Assembly (NCBI RefSeq): GCF_003205195.1 | Contig: NZ_QJRY01000006.1 | Span: 62,001 to 126,000, forward strand | DNA length: 64,000 nt | Reading direction: 5' to 3' | Source: Peteryoungia wuzhouensis | Lineage (GTDB): Bacteria; Pseudomonadota; Alphaproteobacteria; Rhizobiales; Rhizobiaceae | Shown here: one piece after another, positions 35,066 to 44,571 of the stretch | Layout: each line of letters opens with the position of its first letter | How positions within the stretch are numbered: the first letter of the stretch is position 1 | Program-made: the position numbers and the translations under genes | Notes under the pieces: generated by a model | What the model saw: only the letters and a program-made list of their open reading frames with translations | Database searches by the model: none | What the model was told of the DNA's origin: nothing

Positions 35066-35953
35066 ATGCGTTACACGGATTCGTTTGAGATCATTGACCC
35101 GGCCTTCAAATCGCTGATCCTGCCGAATGTGCATGTCGACCTGCTCTATACCGGCGGACGCTGGCTGGAGGGGCCGGTCTATGTGCCGGCGGCACGGCAT
35201 CTGCTCATCTCGGACATCCCGAACAATCGGGTGCTGCGATACGACGAGGTCAACGACACTGTCGCGACTTTCGAAGCCCCATCCAACTTTGCCAATGGCC
35301 ATACACTCGACCGCGAAGGGAGAGTGATATCCTGCGAGCATCTTGAGCGCCGGGTCACCCGCCGTGAACACGATGGCAGCCTGACGGTGCTTGCTGACAG
35401 CTTTGGTGGCAAAAGGTTGAACTCGCCTAACGACGTCATTGCGGACAGCAACGGCACTGTCTGGTTCACGGATCCGACCTACGGCATCTCCACGCCTTAC
35501 GAAGGATCGCGTGCAGAAAGCGAAATCGGAAGCCGCAATGTCTACCGGCTCAAAGTTGACGGGCGGATGGATGCTGTGGTGACCGATCTGCAGCAACCCA
35601 ATGGACTTGCCCTCTCGCGTGACGAACAAACCCTCTTTGTGGTCGACAGCGGCGTCCAGCCGGCGCGGCTCATGGCTTATCGCCTTGATCCGGCAGATAA
35701 TCTTCATGAGGGTCGCATTTTCAGCGAATGCACGGATGGCATGTATGACGGGCTCCGCATCGATCAGGCAGGGCACGTCTGGACCAGTGCGGGGGATGGT
35801 GTGCATTGCCTCGATCATGATGGCCGGCTGATCGGTAAAATCCTGATCCCGGAAACCGTCAGCAATGTCTGTTTTGGCGGACCGGAGCACAACCGCCTGT
35901 TCATCACCGCAACGCGCTCTCTCTTTGCCGTCTATCTTAACGTGACGGGATGA
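35066..35953 (+). CDS. SMP-30/gluconolactonase family lactonase
   Basis: A 295-residue six-bladed propeller. Expected metal ligands are visible: the glutamate in WLEGPVYV, Asn/Asp in LNSPNDVIADSNG and the aspartate in FVVDSGVQ. The family hydrolyses aldonolactones. As the last gene of the tetronate operon (24 bp after otnI) it could open L-threonolactone or erythronolactone to feed LtnD (inference). AGGGGAG lies 12 nt from the ATG at 35066; a TTG at 35057 is closer to it and cannot be excluded. Confidence 0.88.
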   Translation: MRYTDSFEIIDPAFKSLILPNVHVDLLYTGGRWLEGPVYVPAARHLLISDIPNNRVLRYDEVNDTVATFEAPSNFANGHTLDREGRVISCEHLERRVTRREHDGSLTVLADSFGGKRLNSPNDVIADSNGTVWFTDPTYGISTPYEGSRAESEIGSRNVYRLKVDGRMDAVVTDLQQPNGLALSRDEQTLFVVDSGVQPARLMAYRLDPADNLHEGRIFSECTDGMYDGLRIDQAGHVWTSAGDGVHCLDHDGRLIGKILIPETVSNVCFGGPEHNRLFITATRSLFAVYLNVTG

Positions 35954-35995
35954 CATCCCAGGCGTCTTTCACGTGTCACGGCGATATTTGCGGCT

Positions 35996-36685
35996 TCACT
36001 CCTGCTCGGCCATGCGATAGCCCACGCCAGGTTCCGTTCGCACGATCCGTGGCTGCGTCGGATCGCGCTCGATCTTCTGGCGGAGTTGACCAATGAAAAC
36101 GCGCAGGTAATGCAGGTCGTCGCCGTGTGCGGGACCCCATACGGTCGTCAAGAGGGTGCGGTGGGTCACCACCCGACCGGCATGCCGGGCAAGAAGAAGC
36201 AGAAGGTCGTATTCCTTCGGCGTCAGATGCACGGTCTCGCCGTCTCGCGAGACAAGCCGTTTGATCGGGTCGACTGTGAGGCCATCGATTTCGGTGACGA
36301 CGGGTATCGCGTCGCGACGCCCGCGATGGCGCAATGCGGTGCGGATGCGAGCCGTCAGCTCTCCAATGCCGAAGGGTTTTTCGACGTAGTCGTCGGCACC
36401 GAGATCCAGAGCCGCAATCTTCTCGCTCTCCCGGTCGCGCGCCGAAAGAATGACAATAGGGATGTCTGACCAGGCTCTCAGGCTCGCGATGACGTCCTTG
36501 CCGTCCATATCGGGCAAGCCGAGATCAAGGATGACGAGATCCGGTGCCTGGGTCGAGACCGCCTTCAAGGCCTCGGCACCCGTACCCGCCTCAACCACCT
36601 CGTAGCCCGCCGCAGTCAGCGATGGTTTCAGGAAGCGCTGAATCTGCGGCTCATCATCGACGACCAGGATTCGAGACTGGTTCAT
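35996..36685 (-). CDS. kdpE: Response regulator KdpE
   Basis: A 229-residue OmpR-type regulator. The receiver domain has the acidic pair in VVDDEP and phospho-acceptor Asp54 (VILDLGLPD). The winged-helix effector domain ends with HYLRVFIGQLRQKIERDP, typical of KdpE. It overlaps kdpD by ATGA and completes the kdp operon. It activates kdp expression when potassium is low. Confidence 0.95.
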   Translation of the reverse strand: MNQSRILVVDDEPQIQRFLKPSLTAAGYEVVEAGTGAEALKAVSTQAPDLVILDLGLPDMDGKDVIASLRAWSDIPIVILSARDRESEKIAALDLGADDYVEKPFGIGELTARIRTALRHRGRRDAIPVVTEIDGLTVDPIKRLVSRDGETVHLTPKEYDLLLLLARHAGRVVTHRTLLTTVWGPAHGDDLHYLRVFIGQLRQKIERDPTQPRIVRTEPGVGYRMAEQE

Positions 36686-39372
36686 CTGATCTCGCCTCTT
36701 GCTTCGCTTCCTGGGAACCGCATAACGATACGCGTGCCTTTCTTCTTCAGAGCCGGGCTCTCCGCATGGATCCGGCCACCCATGGCTTCCACAAATCCAC
36801 GGGCGATGGAAAGCCCAAGCCCGGTGCCGGGTGCGCGTCCATCCGGTTTTCCTCTGCGGTAGAATTTTTCGAAGATCCGGTCCAGATCTTCAGGCGGAAT
36901 GCCCTTGCCGAGATCGGTAACAGAGATCAGCACGTCGCCGCCATCGCGACGGGCATAGACGTTGACTGGTTCGTCGCCACCGTATTTCACCGCATTGTCC
37001 AGAAGATTGAAGAGGACCTGACCGATCAGCACGCTGTCGCCGCGGATGAGGGGCAGATCCGCCGCGATTCCGGTCTCGATGACCCGTCCGGGTGCATGCT
37101 TGCGGGTCCGTTCGACGGCGGACTGCACCACGTCGGCAATATCAACCCAATCCTGTTTCGGCTTCAATGTACCCGCCTCGATCCGGGTCATGTCGAGCAG
37201 GTTTGCAACGAAGCGGCTCATCCGTCCGCTTTCCTCTTCGATCGACTGAAGCAGATCATCCCGGTTTTCAGGCGTCATGCGTTCGCCGAGTTGGCGAAGT
37301 CCGGTGATGGCCCCGGTGATCGTCGCAAGCGGCGTGCGAAGGTCGTGCGAGATCGAGGACAGGAGCGCTTCGCGATAACGTTCGCCTTCCAGCCTCGCCG
37401 CCTGCTCGACGGTTTCGTCGGCAAGACGGGCCCGGTCGAGCGCGATGGCCGTCTGGTCAAGGATTGCGGTCAAGGAGCGCTCGGCATTCAGGTCCAGCCT
37501 TTCGCCTGCGTGTTCGATGCCGCAGACACCGACAATGCCGTGTGGTCCGAGCAGCGGCCGGAATTCAAAGCGGCTGTTGGGCAGGGTGCCTGTGCCATGA
37601 CCGGCTGCCTCGCGCTTGTCATGGGCCCAGCGGGCCGCCGTCACGTCGGTTACATCGAGTTCGGTATCAGGTGGCCAGGCGGCGGCGACGGCCAAATCGC
37701 CCTTGCGTGGCACCAGCAGCACGACCTTGCGCTTCAGGCTCGCCTGCAGCTGCGAGACGGCAAGCCAGATTGCGTCCTCGCCCTTGGCCGAGCTCGCCAG
37801 TTTTCGAGAGAAATCAAAGAGCGACTGCAGCGCCGTTGCCCTGACCCGCGCGATCTCCGCCTGCTCGCGGATGCGAGAGGCAAATCCACCGGCGATCATC
37901 GCGACCGCAAAGAAGATGAAGAGCGCGAAGACCTCGTGGGGAGCGGCGATCGTGAAAGTGTGGATGGGATCGATGAAGAAGAAATTGTAGGCGAGCGCAG
38001 AGAGGGGGGCGGCGAGGAAGGCAGCGACATAGCCTCCCGTCACCGACGCGCCGAGCACGGCGAGCAGGAAGAGGAGCGAGATGTTCGGCAGATCGACGAA
38101 ATAGTCTATGCCCATGCCGATCAGCGTCGTCAGGATCACGAAGCCAATCGCCGACTGTGCTGAATGCGCGAGCGCTGTCGTCTTGGGCAACCGGAATGGC
38201 AGCCGCCGTGCTTCCGCCGGTGTGCCGCCTTCCGGGGTAACGATATGGACGCCAAGGCCAGAGGCCTTGCGCGCCAAGGCATCCGGAAGCGACCGGGTGA
38301 CGAGCTTCTGCCAACGGCTGCGCTTGCGCGTGCCGATCACGATCTGGGTGGCATGTTCGCGCCGGGCGAGCTTCAGGATCTCTTCAACAAAATCATTGCC
38401 AATGACGCGGCGCGTTTCCGCCCCCAACTGTTCCGACAGCCGAAAGAGGGTCTCGATCCGCTGCAGGCGTTCCGGCGTTTCAACTTCCCGGTCGGCCCGC
38501 TCGATCGAGACGACCAGCCAGGGCGCATTCAGCCCCGAAGCAAGCCGGCTCGCGACGCGTACGACCTTCTCCGACAGCGAGTCCGAGCCCACACACACGA
38601 TGAGGCGTTCGCCGGTCGCCCAGGGGCCGTCGATCGCATTCTGCTTGAGATAATCGACCATCTGGTCGTCGACGCGGTCGGCGGTGCGGCGGAGCGCCAG
38701 CTCACGCAGCGCTGTCAGGTTGCCGAGGCGGAAGAAACGGTCGACGGCGCGGTTGGCGCTTTCGGGCAGGTAGACCTTGCCCTCCTTCAGCCGCTCGATC
38801 AATTCGGACGGCGCGAGATCGACCAACAGGACTTCGTCAGCCCGTTTAAGCACGATATCTGGTACACGTTCCCGTACGGTCACGCCGGTGATCTGGGCGA
38901 CGAGGTCGGCCAGGCTTTCGAGATGCTGGATGTTGAGTGCGGTCCAGACATCGATCCCGGCTGATATCAGTTCCTCAATGTCATGATAACGTTTCGGGTG
39001 GCGGCTGTCTTCCGGGTTGGTGTGGGCAAGTTCATCGACGATGACGATGCGCGGGCGGCGTTCGAGCGCGGCATCGAGATCGAACTCCTCCAGAATCCGG
39101 CCGCGATGGGCAACCCTGCGACGGGGCAGGATCTCAAGCCCATCAAGGAGTGCTGCCGTCTCGCTGCGGCCATGGGTCTCCACCAACCCGACGACCACGT
39201 CTACACCGTCTGTCTTCAGGCGTTTTGCCCGTGACAGCATCGCATAGGTCTTGCCGACGCCGGGAGCAGCCCCCAGAAAAACGGTCAGCTTGCCCCGGCG
39301 GTCCTTATCCGCCAGGGCAAGCAGGGCATCGGGATCGGGGCGCCTGGCGTCCCTGCGGTCGTCATCCGCCAT
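36682..39372 (-). CDS. kdpD: Sensor histidine kinase KdpD
   Basis: An 896-residue potassium sensor. Domains in order: N-terminal KdpD domain with Walker-like GAAPGVGKT (34-42) and VIVDELAH; a universal-stress-protein domain around 250-370; four closely spaced membrane segments around 400-490; GAF-like region; HisKA with ISHDLRTPL (His676) and HATPase with DNAVKYGG and GTGLGLSIARG. Length matches E. coli KdpD. It lies 14 bp downstream of kdpC. Confidence 0.95.
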   Translation of the reverse strand: MADDDRRDARRPDPDALLALADKDRRGKLTVFLGAAPGVGKTYAMLSRAKRLKTDGVDVVVGLVETHGRSETAALLDGLEILPRRRVAHRGRILEEFDLDAALERRPRIVIVDELAHTNPEDSRHPKRYHDIEELISAGIDVWTALNIQHLESLADLVAQITGVTVRERVPDIVLKRADEVLLVDLAPSELIERLKEGKVYLPESANRAVDRFFRLGNLTALRELALRRTADRVDDQMVDYLKQNAIDGPWATGERLIVCVGSDSLSEKVVRVASRLASGLNAPWLVVSIERADREVETPERLQRIETLFRLSEQLGAETRRVIGNDFVEEILKLARREHATQIVIGTRKRSRWQKLVTRSLPDALARKASGLGVHIVTPEGGTPAEARRLPFRLPKTTALAHSAQSAIGFVILTTLIGMGIDYFVDLPNISLLFLLAVLGASVTGGYVAAFLAAPLSALAYNFFFIDPIHTFTIAAPHEVFALFIFFAVAMIAGGFASRIREQAEIARVRATALQSLFDFSRKLASSAKGEDAIWLAVSQLQASLKRKVVLLVPRKGDLAVAAAWPPDTELDVTDVTAARWAHDKREAAGHGTGTLPNSRFEFRPLLGPHGIVGVCGIEHAGERLDLNAERSLTAILDQTAIALDRARLADETVEQAARLEGERYREALLSSISHDLRTPLATITGAITGLRQLGERMTPENRDDLLQSIEEESGRMSRFVANLLDMTRIEAGTLKPKQDWVDIADVVQSAVERTRKHAPGRVIETGIAADLPLIRGDSVLIGQVLFNLLDNAVKYGGDEPVNVYARRDGGDVLISVTDLGKGIPPEDLDRIFEKFYRRGKPDGRAPGTGLGLSIARGFVEAMGGRIHAESPALKKKGTRIVMRFPGSEARGEIR

Positions 39373-39386
39373 TTAGGTCTCACATA

Positions 39387-39950
39387 TCAAAGGGCATCAA
39401 GAGCCAGGTTCAGCTCTAGCACATTGACTCTTGCTTCGCCGATAACGCCGAATTCGGGATTTTCGACATGTTGCAAAACGAGTGCTGCGACCGCCGTGGG
39501 TTCAAGGCCCCGTGCCGTGGCGACGCGCGCCACCTGGGCTTCGGCGAAGGCCGGCGAGACATGCGGGTCGAGACCGGAGCCCGAGGTGGTGACGGCATCG
39601 CCCGGCAGCGGCTGCGCGATGCCGGTTGCTGTCAGTCGCGCGACATCGGCCGTGACACGATCCTTCAGCTTGACGGAGGTCGTGCCGAGGTTGGAGCCCG
39701 AGGAGGCCGCGGCGTTGTACGGATCTGGGCCCGTCGCCGAGGGGCGCGGCCAGAAATAGCGGTCTGACGTGAAGGCCTGACCGATCAGGCTTGAGCCGAT
39801 CACCTTGCCGTCGCGTTCGATCAGGCTGCCATTGGCATTGGCCGGTATCACCGCCTGGGCAATGCCGTTGATCGCCAGCGGATAGGCAAGACCGGTCAGC
39901 ACGGTCATGGCAACAACGAGGGTGAGTGCGGGTCTGAGATGGTTGAGCAT
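39387..39950 (-). CDS. kdpC: Potassium-transporting ATPase subunit KdpC
   Basis: A 187-residue subunit with one N-terminal membrane segment ([20 protein letters not shown]) and the periplasmic motifs [19 protein letters not shown] and SGLDPHVSP. The start ATG at 39950 is 2 bp after the kdpB stop. KdpC stabilizes the complex and supports potassium binding. Confidence 0.95.
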   Translation of the reverse strand: MLNHLRPALTLVVAMTVLTGLAYPLAINGIAQAVIPANANGSLIERDGKVIGSSLIGQAFTSDRYFWPRPSATGPDPYNAAASSGSNLGTTSVKLKDRVTADVARLTATGIAQPLPGDAVTTSGSGLDPHVSPAFAEAQVARVATARGLEPTAVAALVLQHVENPEFGVIGEARVNVLELNLALDAL

Positions 39951-39952
39951 GA

Positions 39953-41989
39953 TTACACCAGATGAAGAGCGCTGATAGCGATGTCGATGACCTTGATGCC
40001 TGCAAAGGGCAGGATCAGGCCGCCGACGCCGTAGACCAGCAGGTTGCGGCGAAGCAGCGAGGCGGCACCCGAGGGACGATAGGCAACACCCTTCAAGGCC
40101 AGCGGGATCAGTGCCACGATGATCAGCGCGTTGAAGATGACGGCCGAGAGGATCGCCGATTGCGGCGAGGCAAGGCCCATGATGTTCAGGGCCTCGAGCG
40201 CCGGATAAGTCGCAACGAACAGCGCCGGGATGATGGCGAAGTATTTGGCCACGTCGTTGGCGATCGAAAACGTCGTGAGCGACCCGCGCGTCATCAGAAG
40301 CTGCTTGCCGATCTCGACGATCTCGATGAGCTTGGTCGGGCTTGAATCGAGGTCGACCATGTTGGCGGCCTCGCGGGCGGCCTGGGTGCCGGTCTGCATG
40401 GCGACGCCGACATCGGCCTGGGCGAGCGCCGGGGCGTCGTTGGTGCCGTCGCCGCACATGGCGATCAGGCGGCCACCCTGCTGCTCGCGGCGGATATAGG
40501 CGAGCTTGTCTTCCGGAGTTGCCTGGGCAAGGAAATCGTCGACGCCGGCTTCTGAGGCAATAGCTGCTGCCGTCACCGGGTTGTCGCCTGTCACCATGAC
40601 CGTGCGAATGCCCATGGCGCGCAGGGCCGCGAAACGTTCCTTGATGCCGGGTTTGACCACGTCCTTGAGGTGGATGACGCCGAGCAAGCGGTCACCATCG
40701 GCAACACCGAGCGGTGTGCCGCCGGTGCGCGCGACCTGGTCGACGGCGCGGCGGAATTCGGCCGGCGCATCCTGTTCGGTCAGACCGGCAAACTTCAGCA
40801 CGGCATCGACGGCACCCTTGCGCAGACGGCGCGAACCGATATCGACGCCGGAGAGGCGGGTTTCGGCGGTGAAGCCGATCACGGCATCGAACTCGGCCCT
40901 GGGCATGGGCACGCCGAATTCGCCTGTGGCGAGTGCCACGACCGAGCGGCCCTCGGGCGTTTCGTCGGACAGCGAGGCGATGAGTGCTGCTTCCGCAAGT
41001 TCCGTGGCTGTGACACCGGGAGCGGCGAGGAAGTCGCTGGCCATGCGGTTGCCGAAGGTGATCGTGCCCGTCTTGTCGAGGAGCAGTGTGTCGACGTCAC
41101 CCGCGGCTTCGACAGCACGGCCGGAGGTGGCGATCACGTTGAAGCGCACCAGGCGATCCATGCCGGCGATGCCGATGGCCGAGAGCAGGCCGCCGATCGT
41201 GGTCGGGATCAGTGTGACGAGAAGGGCGGCCAGCACCGTGACCGAGAGCACCGTGCCGGAATAGCCGGCGAGGCCCCAGATCGCGACGCAGACGAAGAGG
41301 AAGATCAGCGTCAGGCCGGAGAGCAGGATCGACAGCGCAATCTCGTTTGGCGTCTTCTGGCGCTGGGCGCCTTCGATCAGCGCGATCATGCGATCGACAA
41401 AGGAGGAGCCGGGCTGGACTGTGATCTTGATCTTGATCTCGTCCGAGAGCACCTGCGTGCCGCCTGTTACCGCCGAGCGGTCACCACCGGATTCGCGGAT
41501 GACCGGGGCGGATTCACCAGTGATGGCACTTTCATTGACCGAGGCGACACCCTCGATCACTTCGCCGTCGCCGGGGATCAGCTCGCCTGCTGCGGCGAGC
41601 ACGATATCGCCGATCCTGAGGCTGCTGGCCGGGATCGATTCCGTCTTGCCGGTAGCGTTAAGCCTACGGGCAACCAGTTCGGACTTGGTCTTCTTCAGGC
41701 TGTCGGCCTGGGCGCGGCCACGGCCCTCGGCCACGGCTTCAGCGAAGGTGGCAAAGAGCACGGTGAACCAGAGCCAGGCGGCGATCTGGCCGGAGAAGCC
41801 TGCTTCGCCGGGATTGCCAGTGAGGTCGCGGATGAAGAGGATCGTCACGACGACGGCGACGATCTCGGTCACGAAGATGACCGGGTTGCGCATGAGCTGG
41901 CGCGGATCGAGTTTGACGAACGCATCGCGCATCGCCGGAAACAGGATCGATGGGTCGAGAAGACCTGGAGCCTTGTGGTCTTTTGACAT
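39953..41989 (-). CDS. kdpB: Potassium-transporting ATPase ATP-binding subunit KdpB
   Basis: A 678-residue P-type ATPase. TGES (158-161) lies in the actuator loop, the phosphorylated aspartate is Asp305 (LLDKTGTI), and [16 protein letters not shown] is the hinge motif. AAAGGA lies 6 nt before the ATG at 41989; the ten extra upstream codons are not supported. It hydrolyses ATP to drive potassium through KdpA. Confidence 0.96.
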   Translation of the reverse strand: MSKDHKAPGLLDPSILFPAMRDAFVKLDPRQLMRNPVIFVTEIVAVVVTILFIRDLTGNPGEAGFSGQIAAWLWFTVLFATFAEAVAEGRGRAQADSLKKTKSELVARRLNATGKTESIPASSLRIGDIVLAAAGELIPGDGEVIEGVASVNESAITGESAPVIRESGGDRSAVTGGTQVLSDEIKIKITVQPGSSFVDRMIALIEGAQRQKTPNEIALSILLSGLTLIFLFVCVAIWGLAGYSGTVLSVTVLAALLVTLIPTTIGGLLSAIGIAGMDRLVRFNVIATSGRAVEAAGDVDTLLLDKTGTITFGNRMASDFLAAPGVTATELAEAALIASLSDETPEGRSVVALATGEFGVPMPRAEFDAVIGFTAETRLSGVDIGSRRLRKGAVDAVLKFAGLTEQDAPAEFRRAVDQVARTGGTPLGVADGDRLLGVIHLKDVVKPGIKERFAALRAMGIRTVMVTGDNPVTAAAIASEAGVDDFLAQATPEDKLAYIRREQQGGRLIAMCGDGTNDAPALAQADVGVAMQTGTQAAREAANMVDLDSSPTKLIEIVEIGKQLLMTRGSLTTFSIANDVAKYFAIIPALFVATYPALEALNIMGLASPQSAILSAVIFNALIIVALIPLALKGVAYRPSGAASLLRRNLLVYGVGGLILPFAGIKVIDIAISALHLV

Positions 41990-41999
41990 GATGGGTCCT

Positions 42000-43709
42000 T
42001 TAGAAGGTCTGGCCGGCAAGCATGGCGAAGTGTTCGACGATGGGGCCGAGCACCAGGGCAGGCAGGAATTGCAGGCCGCCGAGAATGAGGATGATGCCGA
42101 TCAGGAGGCCGACGAAAAGCGGGCCGTCTGTCGGGAAGGTGCCAGCGGAAGCGGGCGACTTCACCTTGGCGGCGAGCGATCCGGCGATTGCCATAACCGG
42201 CACGACATAGGCGAAGCGGCCGAGCAGCATCGCGATCCCGAGCGTGGTGTTGTACCAGGGCGTGTTGCCGGTGAGCCCGCCGAAGGCCGAGCCGTTGTTT
42301 CCGGCAGCCGACGTGTAGGCATAGAGGATTTCCGACAGCCCGTGCGGGCCAGCCGTGCCCACGCTTGCCACCGCGAAGGGCAGCATGGCGGAGACTGATG
42401 TGAAGCCGAGGATGACCAGCGGCAGGATGAGCACGGCGAGCATGGCGAACTTCATCTCGCGACCTTCGATCTTCTTGCCTAGGAATTCCGGCGTACGTCC
42501 GACCATAAGGCCGGCGACGAAGACGGAAAGCAGCGCAAAGACCAGCATGCCGTAAAGACCGGAACCGACACCGCCGGGCAGCACTTCGCCGAGCTGGATC
42601 AGGAACATCGGGACGAGGCCGCCGAGCCCGGTGAACGAGCCGTGCATACCGTTGACGCCGCCGTCCGAGAGACCGGTCGTCACAGCCGCATAAAGGGCGG
42701 TCATGGCCTGGCCGAAGCGGACTTCCTTGCCTTCCATATTGCCGAGCGCAGGATCAACGCCGATTGCCGTCAGGATGGTGTTGCCCTGGGCCTCAGCCCA
42801 GTAGGTGACGGCCACGCCTGCGATGAGCAGGAACGCCATGGCTGAGATCAGCGCCCAGCCCTGACGGCGGTTTCCGACCATCTGGCCGAAAGTGTAGACC
42901 ATGGCGGCCGAGATCGACAGCATGGCGAAGATGTTGAGATAGTTCGACCAGGCCGTCGGGTTCTCGAAGGGATGCGCGGCATTGACGTTGAAGAAGCCGC
43001 CGCCATTGGTGCCGAGCTGTTTGATCGCTTCCTGGGACGCGACGGGCCCGAGCGAAATCACCTGATTGGCGCCTTCGAGCGTCGTCGCCGTGACGGAGGC
43101 ATCGAGTGTCTGGGGCAGGCCCATGGCGACGAAGGCGAGGGCTATGACGATGGCGAGCGGCAGCAGCACGTAGAGCGTGGCTCTGGTCATATCGACCCAG
43201 AAATTGCCAAGCGTTGTGACCTTGGAGCGGGCAAGCGCACGGGTAACAGCAACGGCAAGCGCCATGCCGGTCGCGGCCGAGAGGAAGTTCTGCACGGTGA
43301 GGCCGGCCATCTGGCTGAAATGGCTGAGCGTGGTTTCACCGCCATAGTTCTGCCAGTTGGTGTTGGTGACGAAGGACACCGCCGTGTTGAAGGCGAGATC
43401 CGGTGCCATGCCGGCAAGGCCTTGCGGATTGAGCGGCAGATAGGCCTGAAGCCGCAGCATCGCATAAAGCGCCACGAAGCCGGCGAGTGAAAAGGCGAGC
43501 ATGGCGAGCGTATATCCAAGCCAGCTCTGCTCCTTTTCAGGATTGATGCCGCTTACACGGTAGAGGTCACGCTCGACGCGGCCGAGTACGGGGGACAAAA
43601 AGGTCCGCTCGCCAGAAAACACCCGCGCCATGTAGAGGCCGAGTGGTTTGATGACGATGATAACGGCGAGGAAGAGGAGGCTGATCTGCAGCCATCCGAC
43701 AATGGTCAT
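42000..43709 (-). CDS. kdpA: Potassium-transporting ATPase subunit KdpA
   Basis: A 569-residue potassium-channel-like subunit with about ten membrane segments. Selectivity-filter-like repeats are visible as [43 protein letters not shown] and [15 protein letters not shown]. Length agrees with the family. It lies 14 bp downstream of kdpF. Confidence 0.96.
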   Translation of the reverse strand: MTIVGWLQISLLFLAVIIVIKPLGLYMARVFSGERTFLSPVLGRVERDLYRVSGINPEKEQSWLGYTLAMLAFSLAGFVALYAMLRLQAYLPLNPQGLAGMAPDLAFNTAVSFVTNTNWQNYGGETTLSHFSQMAGLTVQNFLSAATGMALAVAVTRALARSKVTTLGNFWVDMTRATLYVLLPLAIVIALAFVAMGLPQTLDASVTATTLEGANQVISLGPVASQEAIKQLGTNGGGFFNVNAAHPFENPTAWSNYLNIFAMLSISAAMVYTFGQMVGNRRQGWALISAMAFLLIAGVAVTYWAEAQGNTILTAIGVDPALGNMEGKEVRFGQAMTALYAAVTTGLSDGGVNGMHGSFTGLGGLVPMFLIQLGEVLPGGVGSGLYGMLVFALLSVFVAGLMVGRTPEFLGKKIEGREMKFAMLAVLILPLVILGFTSVSAMLPFAVASVGTAGPHGLSEILYAYTSAAGNNGSAFGGLTGNTPWYNTTLGIAMLLGRFAYVVPVMAIAGSLAAKVKSPASAGTFPTDGPLFVGLLIGIILILGGLQFLPALVLGPIVEHFAMLAGQTF

Positions 43710-43723
43710 GGATCTGCTCCCGA

Positions 43724-43810
43724 TCAGAAACGCTCGGGACGCAGAAGCGTCACGACGAGATAGATGCCAAGGGCGACGGCAACGGCGAGGCCGAAGAGGG
43801 GTTCAAGCAT
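43724..43810 (-). CDS. kdpF: Potassium-transporting ATPase subunit KdpF
   Basis: A 28-residue single-span peptide beginning [20 protein letters not shown] and ending in LLRPERF, the usual KdpF tail. It lies just upstream of kdpA as in other kdp operons, with GAGG before the ATG. KdpF stabilizes the complex in the membrane. Confidence 0.92.
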   Translation of the reverse strand: MLEPLFGLAVAVALGIYLVVTLLRPERF

Positions 43811-43822
43811 TTTGCATTACCC

Positions 43823-43906
43823 TCACAGCCGGTCGAGCGCGCGGGCGTAAAAAGCAAGCACGAGAAGCGTGCCGGCGCCCAGCGCAATGAAGATGAAGTC
43901 GGACAT
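43823..43906 (-). CDS. 27-residue membrane peptide upstream of kdpF
   Basis: A short frame encoding one hydrophobic span: it starts MSDFIFIALGAGTLLVLAFY and ends ARALDRL. AGGAG lies 8 nt before the ATG, a better site than that of kdpF itself, and the stop lies 12 bp before the kdpF start. The short N-terminus, single span and basic tail resemble KdpF, but the sequence differs. It is probably the first gene of the kdp transcript and a possible extra small subunit. It is easily missed because of its length. Confidence 0.75.
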   Translation of the reverse strand: MSDFIFIALGAGTLLVLAFYARALDRL

Positions 43907-43944
43907 GTCCGTTTCTCCTGTTGATACAGACACAGGATTAAGCG

Positions 43945-43974
43945 CTCTTCGGGTCAGACTTCGATTGCGAAGAG
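43945..43974. promoter_or_regulatory. Inverted repeat in the kdp promoter region
   Basis: CTCTTCG (43945-43951) and CGAAGAG (43968-43974) with a 16-bp spacer lie about 40-70 bp upstream of the first kdp small gene. It is a candidate KdpE site or 5' leader stem, from position only. Confidence 0.3.
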
Positions 43975-44571
43975 TGATGCCCGACGTAAAGAAAAGATAA
44001 GGAAACGCGCCGGACTAACGGATGAACACCCCCGGCCGGGTGCTGCGCGGCTGTGTCGGATGCACAGCACGCCATCACGTCGGGGATGGACCGCAAGCAT
44101 CACCCTGCCAAGGATAAGATCCGTTTTTGGCCCTGGTGACGAGGGCAGTCTTCATCAGTCTAAGGGGGATATTCGGGAGTTTGAATTTCAGCTGGTCGAA
44201 GGAATTGACCATGCAGGCACTGAGCCGCTTGCCGGTGGTTTCACCCGTTTCGCGGGGAGCGACGAGTTGAATGCGCTGTGCCCAGGAGCTGCGACATGAA
44301 AGACGTGTCGACTGACCTCACCCGGAAAAAAACGTGCTGTTAAACAAGATTTTGCCCGGCAGGTTATGGGAGGCAGCACCTGCCGGGCGCGGAGGGCTTG
44401 GGAGAACCGATCGCTACCAGTGTTGAAATTTCAATCATCGGCGACACGCAGCTATGCGTCGATAACCTCATCCGGTCGACCTGACCTTGGGGCGCAACGA
44501 GACCAGGGCGCCGACCACATTGAGGTCGGCAACTCCAGTCTGCGCTACCGTCGCACCCATTGATCACCGGG
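43975..44571. other. 597-bp region between kdp and the aldehyde dehydrogenase, with two hairpins
   Basis: No supported gene. An 11-bp-arm stem (GCCCGGCAGGT 44354-44364 / ACCTGCCGGGC 44378-44388) and a 7-bp-arm stem (GCCGACC 44510-44516 / GGTCGGC 44524-44530) lie downstream of the minus-strand dehydrogenase and may end its transcript. On the minus strand a T run (TTTTTTT) follows the larger stem at about 44326-44332, a little too far for a standard terminator. A small RNA is possible. Confidence 0.4.

Noticed and set aside
36544..38163. 539-codon open frame on the plus strand opposite kdpD
   Set aside because: It is antisense to a kdpD with all motifs intact; its translation shows no known fold.
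40670..41986. 438-codon open frame on the plus strand opposite kdpB
   Set aside because: It is exactly antisense to a fully conserved kdpB and rich in Asp, Arg and Gly, as shadow frames of GC-rich genes are. It has no domain or start site.
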